A DNA stretch of 17,518 bases from an uncultured Collinsella sp. (lineage in GTDB: Bacteria > Actinomycetota > Coriobacteriia > Coriobacteriales > Coriobacteriaceae). This document shows, piece after piece, positions 6,052 to 14,189 of the stretch. Within the stretch, counting starts at the first letter, position 1. Each line of letters starts with the position of its first letter. The stretch covers positions 1 through 17,518 of the forward strand of contig CABUVF010000027.1 in assembly GCA_902494945.1 (NCBI GenBank). The letters are read 5' to 3'. The notes beneath the pieces were generated by a model. The model was not told where the DNA came from. It made no database searches and worked only from the letters and a program-made list of their open reading frames with translations. Made by a program: the position numbers and the translations under genes.

Positions 6052-7159
6052 GAAGAAAGTAATGCTCGTCTTCGGCACCCGCCCGGAGGCGATCAAGATG
6101 TGCCCGCTCGTCAACGAGCTGAAGGCACGCACGGATGAGTTCGAGACCGTCGTGACCGTGACGGGGCAGCACCGCGAGATGCTCGACCAGGTGCTGCGCG
6201 TCTTCGGCGTGACTCCCGACCACGACCTTGCGATCATGAAGCCGGGCCAGACACTGTTTGACGTTACGTGCGACGTTCTGCTCAAGCTCAAGGCGGTCCT
6301 CGAGGACGAGAAACCCGACGTGGTTCTGGTTCACGGCGACACCACGACCAGCTTTGCGGCGGCCCTCGCGTGCTTCTACCTTCAGATCCCCGTGGGCCAC
6401 GTCGAGGCGGGGCTGCGCACGCACGACATCTACAGTCCCTGGCCGGAGGAGTTCAACCGCCAGGCGGTCGACATCGTGAGCGAGTACTACTTCGCCCCCA
6501 CGGAGGCGAGCAAGCAGAACCTGCTCGACGAGGGCAAGCCTGAGTCCAGGATCTGGGTCACCGGCAACACCGGCATCGACGCCCTGCGCACCACCGTTCG
6601 CGATGGCTATACCCACCCCGAGCTCGAGTGGGCGGATGGCTCGCGCCTCATCCTCATCACGGCGCACCGCCGCGAGAACCTGGGAGAGCCAATGCACCGC
6701 ATGTTCCGCGCCATCCGCCGCGTTATGGAGGAGCATCCCGACACCAAGGCGATCTACCCCATCCACATGAACCCGCTCGTCCGCAAGGCGGCGCACGAGG
6801 AGTTGGACGGCTTCGACCGTCTGCACATCATCGACCCGCTCGAGGTGCTCGACTTCCACAACTTCATGGCCGCGAGCCACCTCATCCTCACCGACTCTGG
6901 CGGCATCCAGGAGGAGGCGCCTAGCCTGGGCAAGCCGGTGCTCGTGATGCGCGACACAACTGAGCGCCCCGAGGGCGTGGCCGCCGGCACGCTGAAGCTC
7001 GTCGGCACCGAGGAGGACGTCATCTACCGTGAGTTCAGTTGCCTTCTCTCCGATCAGGCTGAGTACGAGGCTATGAGCCGCGCCTCGAACCCCTATGGTG
7101 ACGGGCATGCGAGCGAGCGGATCGCGGACGTACTGGCGGACGGTGAATACCGTGGGTAA
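6044..7159 (+). CDS. wecB: UDP-N-acetylglucosamine 2-epimerase (non-hydrolysing)
   Basis: A 371-residue cytoplasmic epimerase that interconverts UDP-GlcNAc and UDP-ManNAc. Motifs seen are MLVFGTRPEAIKM (with R13), VHGDTTTSFAAALA (D99), VGHVEAGLRT (E121), YSPWPEEFNR (E135), TAHRRENLG (H208) and LTDSGGIQEEAPSLGKPVLV. These match the catalytic and binding residues known in E. coli WecB. Full length is normal for the family. The start ATG 6044 has AGGAG (6031-6035) 8 bases upstream and overlaps the wecG stop by 8 bases, so the pair is translationally coupled. Third codon positions are strongly G/C, like the neighbouring priming genes and ugd. Confidence 0.96.
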   Translation: MSKKKVMLVFGTRPEAIKMCPLVNELKARTDEFETVVTVTGQHREMLDQVLRVFGVTPDHDLAIMKPGQTLFDVTCDVLLKLKAVLEDEKPDVVLVHGDTTTSFAAALACFYLQIPVGHVEAGLRTHDIYSPWPEEFNRQAVDIVSEYYFAPTEASKQNLLDEGKPESRIWVTGNTGIDALRTTVRDGYTHPELEWADGSRLILITAHRRENLGEPMHRMFRAIRRVMEEHPDTKAIYPIHMNPLVRKAAHEELDGFDRLHIIDPLEVLDFHNFMAASHLILTDSGGIQEEAPSLGKPVLVMRDTTERPEGVAAGTLKLVGTEEDVIYREFSCLLSDQAEYEAMSRASNPYGDGHASERIADVLADGEYRG

Positions 7160-8258
7160 GATACGCGTGCTTCTCCTAGTGAACCGTTGGTACCCGGACG
7201 GTGGCGTTGAGAACTTTCTCGAGCAGCTGGTGTCTGAGACCTCGGGTTCAATCGACTACGCGATAATGTCTCTCACCACCCGCGTCGACTCCGATGCTGC
7301 CTGCATCAAGATCGGGCCGGTTCTGAGTTCCGAACGCGTGCAGGACATGTTCGCTCAAAGCTCCTCTATAGCTTCGGTCATGCGGGAGGGTCATTACGAC
7401 GTCGTGCACATCCAAGCAAGCAACGGCAGTGCCTTCTTCCTTGCTGACATTGCAAAGAAAGCGGGGATCCCCCGTCGCATGATCCACTCGCACAACGCGG
7501 GGGCCGAGATTTCTGGTAACCCGTTGAAGAGGGCCGTGGGCGCAGCCTGTGCGTCGCTCTTTTCAGACGCGCCGACCGATTTGTGGGCCTGCTCGGCGAA
7601 CGCTGGCGAATATCTATTTGGCAAACAACCGTTTAACGTCTACTTTAATGGTATTGATCTCGTTAGGTTCGCCTTCTCTGAGCAGAAGCGCGCAAACATA
7701 CGCGGCGAGCTCGGCGTGGCTGACGGCGAGTTCCTGCTTGGTAGCATCGGCCGCATAGCCCTGCAGAAGAATCCGCTTTACCAGCTTCAGGTGTTCTCCG
7801 AGCTGCGCAAGCTCGTTCCCGGGGCTCGCTTCTGCATGGTTGGCAGCGGCGACATGGAGGTCGAACGTGATGCTGAGGCCGAGCGACTCGGTCTGGGCAG
7901 CTCGCTCATAAAGGTATCGAGGACCTCGGAAAGCGACGCCTACTATTCGGCTTTCGACGCACTGCTATTGCCCTCCCTCTTTGAGGGCCTGCCCTTCGTT
8001 GGCATCGAAGGGCAGGCTGAAGGTCTTCCCATATACGGCTCCGACGTGCTTCCTCGCGAGTTGTCCATCACTGACAGAATCTTATTCGCGTCCACCGACG
8101 AGGCGCCTTCCACCTGGGCGCGGCGTATCGCCGAGGGTATCGATAGGTATCGTATTGAAGAGCGCCCTTCGTATGCGGAAAAGATGCGCGCCGCCGGCTT
8201 CGACAGGGAGGCGTGCTTCGCAACGATTGCCATGGCCTACCGGGGTGGTGGCCGATGA
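7152..8258 (+). CDS. Glycosyltransferase family 4 (GT-B fold)
   Basis: A 368-residue retaining glycosyltransferase of the GT1/GT4 group, expected to add one sugar to the lipid-linked repeat unit on the cytoplasmic side. The N-terminal Rossmann part has IRVLLLVNRWYPDGGVENFL and VVHIQASNG. The C-terminal donor-binding part has SIGRIALQKNPLYQLQVF, MVGSGD, and the E-x7-E motif FEGLPFVGIE (E278, E286). The style resembles EpsF-like capsule transferases; donor and acceptor are unknown. Several starts are possible. GTG 7152 is chosen because GGACGG (7138-7143) is 8 bases before it and the protein then begins at the first beta strand; GTG 7143 is the alternative. It overlaps the wecB stop by 8 bases and shares ATGA with the next gene. 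Confidence 0.9.
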   Translation: MGKIRVLLLVNRWYPDGGVENFLEQLVSETSGSIDYAIMSLTTRVDSDAACIKIGPVLSSERVQDMFAQSSSIASVMREGHYDVVHIQASNGSAFFLADIAKKAGIPRRMIHSHNAGAEISGNPLKRAVGAACASLFSDAPTDLWACSANAGEYLFGKQPFNVYFNGIDLVRFAFSEQKRANIRGELGVADGEFLLGSIGRIALQKNPLYQLQVFSELRKLVPGARFCMVGSGDMEVERDAEAERLGLGSSLIKVSRTSESDAYYSAFDALLLPSLFEGLPFVGIEGQAEGLPIYGSDVLPRELSITDRILFASTDEAPSTWARRIAEGIDRYRIEERPSYAEKMRAAGFDREACFATIAMAYRGGGR

Positions 8259-9334
8259 TACAGAGGCGCACTAAGGTCCTCATGGTGGGGCCCGCACGCA
8301 ACGAGCAAGGCGGTATCGCGACCGTCATCAACGACTACTATAAGGCTGGCATCGAGGACCGGTGCGACATTACCTTTCTGCCGTGCACAGGCAAGGGGAG
8401 CAAACTTAAGAAGCTCGCGCAGGGTGTCTATGCCCTGGCGTGGGTTAAGCGACACTTGAGGGGCTTCGACGTGCTGCACGTCCACATGGGCGGCGGCAAC
8501 AGCTTCGCCCGGGAGCGTTTCTTCGCCATGGCAGGTGTCGATGCCGGTGTGCCGACAATTCTGCACGTGCACGACGGCCTCTTTCGCGATACCTACGCGA
8601 ATGCGCCCGAGAAGACCAGGTCGGACTACCGCAGGGTTTTCTCGGCGGTAGATAGAGTGGTCGCTCTTTCCGACTCATGGAAGGAGTACTTCTCCTCCGA
8701 GATATCAGGTTCGGACAATGTCGTTACGATTCCCAACGGTATCCACGTCCCCGAGGGTGTAAACGATCACAAGGAGCCGAACACGGTGCTGTTTCTGGGA
8801 CACTTCGATGACAACAAGAACGCCACCGTACTCATACGCGCGATTTCTAGGGCGCGGGAGATCGTGCCTGGTATTCGAGCATATTTCGGTGCGGACGGCG
8901 ACGTGGAGGGTGCGAAGGCGCTTGTTGCCGAGCTGGGCTGCGAGGACGCGTGCTCGATCTTGGGATGGGTCGGCTCGCGGGAGAAGCAGGCGCTGCTGGA
9001 CATGTGCGCAATCTACTGTCTGCCGTCCAAGAACGAGGCCTTCCCCATGGGGCTCTTGGAGGCCATGGCGAACGGCTTGGCGGTCGTTGTGACCCCCGTG
9101 GGCGGCGTGCGTGACATCGTGGAGGACGGTAAGACCGGCGTTTTCGTTCCCGTCGATGATATAGATGCCCTAGTGGAGGCGATTGTGACACTATGCCGCG
9201 ATAAGAATGAGCGCACCCGCGTTGCGAAGGCGGGTGCCGACATGGTGCGCGAGAATTACAACCTCGGCGCTGTCGTGTCTGAACTTGTAGGTGTTTATGA
9301 GGAGCTTGCTGGAGGTGGAACCGTTGACGCCTAA
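8255..9334 (+). CDS. Glycosyltransferase family 4 (GT-B fold)
   Basis: A 359-residue GT4 enzyme. It has the N-terminal glycine-rich motif QGGIATVIN (18-26), VLHVHMGGG and ILHVHDGLFR, then the C-terminal domain with TIPNGIHVP, LFLGHFDDNKNATVLIRAI, ILGWVGSREK and the E-x7-E motif EAFPMGLLE (E261, E269), followed by VTPVGGVRDIVEDGKTG. It should add one sugar to the undecaprenyl-linked unit; specificity is unknown. It is distinct from the preceding GT4, so the two are not a recent duplicate. ATG 8255 overlaps the previous TGA (ATGA) with GGTGG just upstream. The end overlaps the next gene by 11 bases. Confidence 0.92.
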   Translation: MIQRRTKVLMVGPARNEQGGIATVINDYYKAGIEDRCDITFLPCTGKGSKLKKLAQGVYALAWVKRHLRGFDVLHVHMGGGNSFARERFFAMAGVDAGVPTILHVHDGLFRDTYANAPEKTRSDYRRVFSAVDRVVALSDSWKEYFSSEISGSDNVVTIPNGIHVPEGVNDHKEPNTVLFLGHFDDNKNATVLIRAISRAREIVPGIRAYFGADGDVEGAKALVAELGCEDACSILGWVGSREKQALLDMCAIYCLPSKNEAFPMGLLEAMANGLAVVVTPVGGVRDIVEDGKTGVFVPVDDIDALVEAIVTLCRDKNERTRVAKAGADMVRENYNLGAVVSELVGVYEELAGGGTVDA

Positions 9335-10073
9335 GGTGCTGCATTACTGCTGGTTCGGAGGAAAGCCCCTACCGCAAAAAGCTCAGGCAAACGTTGAGCG
9401 CTGGCAGGAGCTTATGCCGGATTATGAGATTGTCCGATGGGATGAATCGAACTTTGACGTTGATGAGTGCCCTTATGCCCGGGACGCTTACAAGGCAGGT
9501 AAATGGGCATTTGTGAGCGACTATGCGCGCTTCAAGGTCGTTTACGACAACGGCGGTACCTATATGGACATAGGTAGTGAGCTTCTGAAGTCAATCGACC
9601 CGCTTGTCAAAGAATCGGGGTTCACTGCATGTGACTATGAGTCGCATGCAGTGAACCCCGGCCTAGTGCTCTCGGCTGGGGCTCACTCTGACTTAATCGG
9701 CGAGGTCCTTGAATCTTACCGAAATCTTGATTTCGTGGATTCCATTGAGTTCCTGTATTCCCATACCGTTAATCACATTTTCGGTGAGGTTCTTGAACGC
9801 TATGGCTATCAGTGGGGCGTAGACGCTCTATGGGAGTATGACGGTTTTAGGGTCTATCCGAGTGAGTACTTCTGTCCAAAGCTCGACTTCGGTGGGTTTA
9901 AATGTACTAGTCGCACGTACTCCACCCATGTCAGTACCGCGAGTTGGTTGCCGGCCGGTGAGCGGTTTCGGATTGGCTTCATCAACAAGTGGGCCCCCTA
10001 CGTGGGCGATTTCATTGCACGCAAGATCGCTCGTATTCTCTCGTTAACGTTATATAAGGGTGATACCCGATGA
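9324..10073 (+). CDS. GT32-like glycosyltransferase with DXD-region (capsular polysaccharide synthesis type)
   Basis: A 249-residue protein of the sugar-binding DXD-region family (PF04488, GT32-like). It shows VLHYCWFGGKPLP (5-17), YEIVRWDESNFD, WAFVSDYARFKVVYDNGGTY (61-80) and NPGLVLSAG (111-119). The place where the family usually has DXD reads Asp82-Ile-Gly84, so the second Asp is missing. TTG 9324 is chosen as start because GGAGG (9311-9315) is 8 bases before it and the product then begins MTPKVLHYCW, the normal family start; an in-frame ATG at 9291 would place 11 extra residues inside the previous gene. It overlaps the next gene by ATGA. A 21-bp inverted repeat lies within codons 98-113. 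Confidence 0.88.
   Translation: MTPKVLHYCWFGGKPLPQKAQANVERWQELMPDYEIVRWDESNFDVDECPYARDAYKAGKWAFVSDYARFKVVYDNGGTYMDIGSELLKSIDPLVKESGFTACDYESHAVNPGLVLSAGAHSDLIGEVLESYRNLDFVDSIEFLYSHTVNHIFGEVLERYGYQWGVDALWEYDGFRVYPSEYFCPKLDFGGFKCTSRTYSTHVSTASWLPAGERFRIGFINKWAPYVGDFIARKIARILSLTLYKGDTR
9616..9660 (+). repeat. 21-bp near-perfect inverted repeat inside the GT32-like gene
   Basis: Bases 9616-9636 pair with 9640-9660. Only one pair is imperfect (T9632 with G9644, a wobble), and the loop is three bases (9637-9639). The outer arm CGGGGTTCACTGCATG is matched exactly by its reverse complement at 9645-9660. No T-run follows, so it is not a terminator. The coding frame stays open across it. Confidence 0.85.
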
Positions 10074-10990
10074 TTACGGTATTCACTCCCACCTACAACA
10101 GGGCTTATTCGATAGCCCGTCTGTTCGACTCGCTTCAACGCCAGACTTGCAAGGATTTTGAGTGGGTTGTTGTGGATGATGGATCCACGGATGAGACGAC
10201 TTCTTTGCTCGCAGAGCTTAAGGCAAATGCGACATTCCCCATGCATTTCGAAAGGCAGGAAAATGCCGGCAAGCATGTAGCGATTAATCGGGGAGTGAAC
10301 CTTGCTCGTGGAGAATGGTTTTTTATCGTTGATTCCGATGATTGGCTACCGGATGATTCCATTGAGGTGAACTTGCGATATATCGCGCAAGTCGCTGATG
10401 ACGATTCTTTTGCTGGCGTTTCCGGTGTGTGTGCGCGCGCTGACGGCTCACTGCTTCTTGGGGAGTCTGGCGTGTCTTTGAGCGACATGGATGAGAAGAC
10501 GGTTGAACGGTTTACCGAGGAGTACATAGACTCTACGTCGTGTGATTTCAGGTTCAAATACAAGATGCCGGGCGACAGGGCAGAGATTGTGCGCACTGAA
10601 CTAATCAAGCGTTTTCCTTTTCCGCGTTTCGAAGGCGAAAGATATCTTTCTGAATTCTATCTATGGCAGTCGATATCGGAATTGGATCTCAAGATTAGAT
10701 GGTTCAATACGCCGACGTATTACGGCGACTATCTGGAAGATGGTCTTACGACCAATATGAAGGAGGTTATGCTGAAAAATCCGAGAGGGCGTTCTTTTAT
10801 TGATGATTTCACGTTGGGGACTCACGTTCCGATCAAGATGAAACTGAGATCTGCTGTTAATTATCTCCGGTACGGTAGTTATGCCGGCTGTGGTATAGGT
10901 TCGCTTGTATCCAGTTCTTGCCATCCTCTGATTGTTCTACTCGCCTTGCCTTTCGCCTGTTTGTTTCCTCTTAGAGGTGATGTTGAATGA
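10070..10990 (+). CDS. Glycosyltransferase family 2 (GT-A fold)
   Basis: A 306-residue inverting GT2 enzyme. The nucleotide-binding N-terminus is MITVFTPTYNRAYSIARLF, then FEWVVVDDGSTDET (D36, D37), NAGKHVAINRGVNLARGEWF and the metal-binding IVDSDDWLPDD (D88, D90). The C-terminal region around residues 265-300 is hydrophobic (SLVSSSCHPLIVLLALPFAC), so it may be membrane-attached. Donor sugar is unknown. ATG 10070 overlaps the preceding TGA and its own TGA overlaps the ATG of the polymerase, both as ATGA. Codons are more A/T-rich than in wecB or ugd. Confidence 0.92.
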   Translation: MITVFTPTYNRAYSIARLFDSLQRQTCKDFEWVVVDDGSTDETTSLLAELKANATFPMHFERQENAGKHVAINRGVNLARGEWFFIVDSDDWLPDDSIEVNLRYIAQVADDDSFAGVSGVCARADGSLLLGESGVSLSDMDEKTVERFTEEYIDSTSCDFRFKYKMPGDRAEIVRTELIKRFPFPRFEGERYLSEFYLWQSISELDLKIRWFNTPTYYGDYLEDGLTTNMKEVMLKNPRGRSFIDDFTLGTHVPIKMKLRSAVNYLRYGSYAGCGIGSLVSSSCHPLIVLLALPFACLFPLRGDVE

Positions 10991-12267
10991 CGGGAAAAAC
11001 GATTTCCCTAAGAAGTCAAGTTCTTGAGACGCGTCTTTTTACTGTCGTTAATCTCTCTGTTTTCTTACTTGTCGCTTCGGTATTTGCTGTTTCTTTTTAT
11101 CTACGAATGGGATTGAGCTCGGAGTTTGCGTATATTAACCTATTATTTTATGTTCCTTTGATTCTTCTAGCTGCTAAATGCGGATGTCGAATCGGGATTG
11201 GGCCTTTGATGTTTTGGCTCTTTCTGCTTTCCCTTTTTTTGGTGACCGAGCGAACGGCTGGCTCTTCGTTTCGGGACGTAGCGAAATTCTCCTTTCTTTA
11301 CTGTTTGCCCCTATTAGTCTGCCAGCTGAGATTTGGCTCGTCGCAGGATCAGCGTCGGGCTTTGGCCAAGGCAATAATTAGAACATCAAACGCGTTCGTA
11401 TTTCTTGTCTTTGGCATTCTTGTGCTCGATTGCTTTACGGGTTCCGCTTGCATGGCGGCAATATCAAATGCGGCTATGAAAGAGATGTCTGGATGGGTTT
11501 CGCCGGAAATTTCATCGAGGCATGTCTCCATATGGGGCCATTATCTCAGCACAGCAGGGTTTTATCTCGTTTTTTACTATATGAATATTGCATACGAGCG
11601 AATCGTTGGCGAGTCGTTGGTCAACATCAAGCTCTTGTATGTAGTTGCGACATTAGGCATCCTCTCCACAGGCGGTAAAACCGCCATTGTGATTTACCTG
11701 TTATCTGTAATTTGGCTTAACACTACTAGTAAGGATGCGATAAAGAACGCGATTGCCCTGAGCGTTTTTCTTGGCGTGCTTTATTTTGTCGGCGCGTTCG
11801 ATGTCGTGCTTGATCGTTTTGGTGCGTCAGATTTATCGAGTGGAAGGAACGGCTCAGTTGAGCTTGTCCTTTCTTACGAAACTCCACGTATTTTCTGCGG
11901 ATACGGTGAGGGTTACACCGCGCATTTCACTTCATTTATCGACAGAGGCACGGTATCTATGTTTTCCGAGTATTCCCTCTTGACGCTCGCATTTAAATTT
12001 GGACTTGTATTTGCAGTTGGTGCAGCGTTTCTTATCTTGCTGCCATCAATTAAGACCTCTGCTGCAACGGGAAACCATTCTATTCTGTTCCTGGGAATTT
12101 TGATGCTTACTTACTTCTCGACCTTTAACGGCATGGCCAATATTCCGGATGTCTACCACGTTATGGCTTTATTTTGCTTAGTGCTTAATCTGCTGGGTGA
12201 ACGCACCTCTAAAAATGACTCTGTCGACTCCGCAGTCAGTGACGTCATCGGCCCGAAGGGTTTATGA
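10987..12267 (+). CDS. wzy: Wzy-like polysaccharide polymerase (multi-spanning membrane protein)
   Basis: A 426-residue very hydrophobic protein with about ten predicted membrane segments, for example near residues 18-38, 50-64, 72-86, 136-150, 187-203, 216-240, 255-270, 335-355 and 366-382. A longer polar loop with SSGRNGSVELVLSYETPRIF and FCGYGEGYTAHF resembles the SGR...GxG pattern of O-antigen polymerase/ligase external loops. In a Wzx/Wzy pathway it would join repeat units on the outer membrane face. Polymerases are poorly conserved in sequence, so the call rests on topology, the loop and the place between glycosyltransferases and the flippase. The start ATG 10987 has GAGGTG about 7 bases upstream. 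The gene is clearly A/T-richer than the flanks of the locus. Confidence 0.78.
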   Translation: MTGKTISLRSQVLETRLFTVVNLSVFLLVASVFAVSFYLRMGLSSEFAYINLLFYVPLILLAAKCGCRIGIGPLMFWLFLLSLFLVTERTAGSSFRDVAKFSFLYCLPLLVCQLRFGSSQDQRRALAKAIIRTSNAFVFLVFGILVLDCFTGSACMAAISNAAMKEMSGWVSPEISSRHVSIWGHYLSTAGFYLVFYYMNIAYERIVGESLVNIKLLYVVATLGILSTGGKTAIVIYLLSVIWLNTTSKDAIKNAIALSVFLGVLYFVGAFDVVLDRFGASDLSSGRNGSVELVLSYETPRIFCGYGEGYTAHFTSFIDRGTVSMFSEYSLLTLAFKFGLVFAVGAAFLILLPSIKTSAATGNHSILFLGILMLTYFSTFNGMANIPDVYHVMALFCLVLNLLGERTSKNDSVDSAVSDVIGPKGL

Positions 12268-12268
12268 G

Positions 12269-13219
12269 ATGGTGATGCCTTCAGTGAATTCAAACGCCCC
12301 ATTAGTCAGTGTCGTGATCCCGACATATTCACGTTCTGACATGCTGACTCGGGCAATGGAAAGTGTTAATGCCCAGACTTACCCCAATATCGAGATTGTT
12401 GTCGTAGATGACAATGGTAAAGGCACGAATCAACAGCTTGAGACTCAAGCTCGTGTTCTTGCATTCGAGACTCGGCCGGGCGTTGAATTGCACTATGTCG
12501 TTCGCGAAAAAAACGGAGGCGGATCGCTTGCGCGTAACACTGGCATCGATGCCTCAAAGGCCGATTTTGTTGCCTTTCTTGACGATGATGATGAGTTTCT
12601 ACCGCGCAAGCTAGAGCTGCAGATGGAGCCAATGTCCGATTCTAATGTCTCGTTGACCTATGCGCACTGCAAGGGCGTCCAACCCGATGGCACAGAGATT
12701 TACTACCGCCGAGTCTGCAATGGGGTGCCTGTTTTTGAGCAGGCCTACTGCGGCTGTATTGCGGCGACGAGCCAATGGCTGGCGCGCAAGGATGCGTTAC
12801 GGAGCGTCGGTTGCTTCAGCGATACGCCTGCGAAGCAGGACTCCATTCTCATGTTCAAGCTTTTGATAGCGGGCTTCCAGATCAGATGCGTCCCCGAGGT
12901 GCTCTCAGTCTACTACGATGACTTAGGGACGGTGAGGATAAGCACGAGCGGCAAGTCTTTGGCGGGGGAGCTGAACTATGATCGGCTCATACGGGAGTAT
13001 TCTGGGATGTTTACGCTCAACCAAAGGCGTCGTGTAGAGCATGCGATGCACTATCGCGTCGGCATGATGCTCGTTGGAATGAACGCGAGTGCTGAGGGCG
13101 CAGTCCAGCTATTATCCTCGTTTGCGCTTGCTCCCTTTGCTTTTATACATAAAGCATATCGCGTTGTTGGTCACAATGCGAAGCAGGCTCTTAAGAAACT
13201 TAATGCTCATCGTGGTTAG
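12269..13219 (+). CDS. Glycosyltransferase family 2 (GT-A fold)
   Basis: A 316-residue GT2 enzyme with VSVVIPTYSRSDMLTRAMES (13-32), TYPNIEIVVVDDNG (D47, D48), NGGGSLARNTGIDASKADFV and the metal-binding stretch FLDDDDEFLP (D105-D108). The middle part (CNGVPVFEQAYCGCIAATSQ) is unusually Cys-rich for the family. ATG 12269 is chosen over an open frame reaching back to 12197, because GAAGGG (12255-12260) lies 8 bases upstream and the start then follows the polymerase stop by one base. The sugar transferred is unknown. The next gene begins 7 bases after the stop. Confidence 0.92.
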   Translation: MVMPSVNSNAPLVSVVIPTYSRSDMLTRAMESVNAQTYPNIEIVVVDDNGKGTNQQLETQARVLAFETRPGVELHYVVREKNGGGSLARNTGIDASKADFVAFLDDDDEFLPRKLELQMEPMSDSNVSLTYAHCKGVQPDGTEIYYRRVCNGVPVFEQAYCGCIAATSQWLARKDALRSVGCFSDTPAKQDSILMFKLLIAGFQIRCVPEVLSVYYDDLGTVRISTSGKSLAGELNYDRLIREYSGMFTLNQRRRVEHAMHYRVGMMLVGMNASAEGAVQLLSSFALAPFAFIHKAYRVVGHNAKQALKKLNAHRG

Positions 13220-13226
13220 GAATTGC

Positions 13227-14129
13227 ATGTTATTAAGAAAAGCCGCTCGCTATGTTAGGCACCCTTCGCTTGTTGGGTTCGAGATTGAGAGACGTTCCAG
13301 GCTGCGTGAGGTCAGTAAATTTGATTTTCGCCCTTACACGAGCGCACCTATCAGCAATAATACATATATATCTCTTACAAGCTATGGGGCGCGTCTCAAT
13401 GCGGTCCATATGGCCATCCGTTCCCTACTCATGCAATCAGTGAGACCCTCAAAGGTTCTGCTTTATCTTGATGAGTCTATCCAAAGGGACACGCTTTCCG
13501 ATGATTTGCTTGACCTTGAACAATATGGTCTTGAAATCAGAATGGGTTACGAGGATTTGGGGCCGCACAAGAAATATCTCTTCGCATTTCAAGAGTTCCC
13601 GGACTCGCTCATTATCACAGCGGACGATGACCTCATCTACCCAGCAGATATGGTCGAATCGCTTCTCACGGCCCACGAGACTGTTCCCTATTGCGTTGTG
13701 GCAAGGCGCTGCCATCTCATAGGGTTTGATGCTGCGGGAGATTTACTTCCTTATGAAAAATGGGGCTGGGAGCATAAGGACGCTTTTTCAGTCCCCAGCC
13801 GCCGGTTGCTTGCAACCGGTGGCGCCGGGGCGTTGTATCCTGTCGCAGCCTTCGACCTCGCATCGCTGGATATAGAGGCCATACGTGGAGTAGCCTGGCC
13901 TGCAGATGACCTTTATCTCAAGTTCTTCGAGCTCGCCAACGGCATCGAGGTGGCATATGCTCCGAACAGACAGAATCATCCCTATCAATTGGAGGGTCCT
14001 CGTTCAGACGCTCTTTGCAACGCGAATGTGGCGGGAGGGCGTAACGATGCCATCATGGCCGAGCTCATGTGCCGATATGGATTGAGACCATCGTATTTCG
14101 AGGAGGGATATCGTGTGACTTCTTCCTAA
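13227..14129 (+). CDS. Glycosyltransferase-like protein with DDD motif
   Basis: A 300-residue protein with a GT-A-like core: NNTYISLTSYGARLNAVHMA (45-63), KVLLYLDESIQRD, LGPHKKYLFAFQEFPDSLII and TADDDLIYPADMV (D133-D135) as the likely metal-binding site. AVRGVAWPADDLYLKFFELA-like sequence follows (IRGVAWPADDLYLKFF). This pattern occurs in a family of uncharacterised capsule-locus glycosyltransferases, so I call a glycosyltransferase without naming donor or linkage. ATG 13227 is chosen, with AGGA (13218-13221) 5 bases upstream. An ATG at 13203 inside the preceding gene is possible but less well placed. The gene is complete and ends just before the acetyltransferase remnant. Confidence 0.8.
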   Translation: MLLRKAARYVRHPSLVGFEIERRSRLREVSKFDFRPYTSAPISNNTYISLTSYGARLNAVHMAIRSLLMQSVRPSKVLLYLDESIQRDTLSDDLLDLEQYGLEIRMGYEDLGPHKKYLFAFQEFPDSLIITADDDLIYPADMVESLLTAHETVPYCVVARRCHLIGFDAAGDLLPYEKWGWEHKDAFSVPSRRLLATGGAGALYPVAAFDLASLDIEAIRGVAWPADDLYLKFFELANGIEVAYAPNRQNHPYQLEGPRSDALCNANVAGGRNDAIMAELMCRYGLRPSYFEEGYRVTSS

Positions 14130-14189
14130 TGTTCAGAATAGGCTTTCGCAATCCAAGGCTAATGCATGGCTTGAGACTAACATGCAGGA

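Noticed and set aside
5960..7108. Minus-strand open frame of 382 codons
   Set aside because: It lies opposite wecB, whose catalytic motifs are all present. The minus-strand product is low in complexity (Val, Leu, Ala, His, Arg).
9616..9660. The GT32 hairpin as a transcription terminator
   Set aside because: No T-tract follows it, and the coding frame and operon continue without a break.
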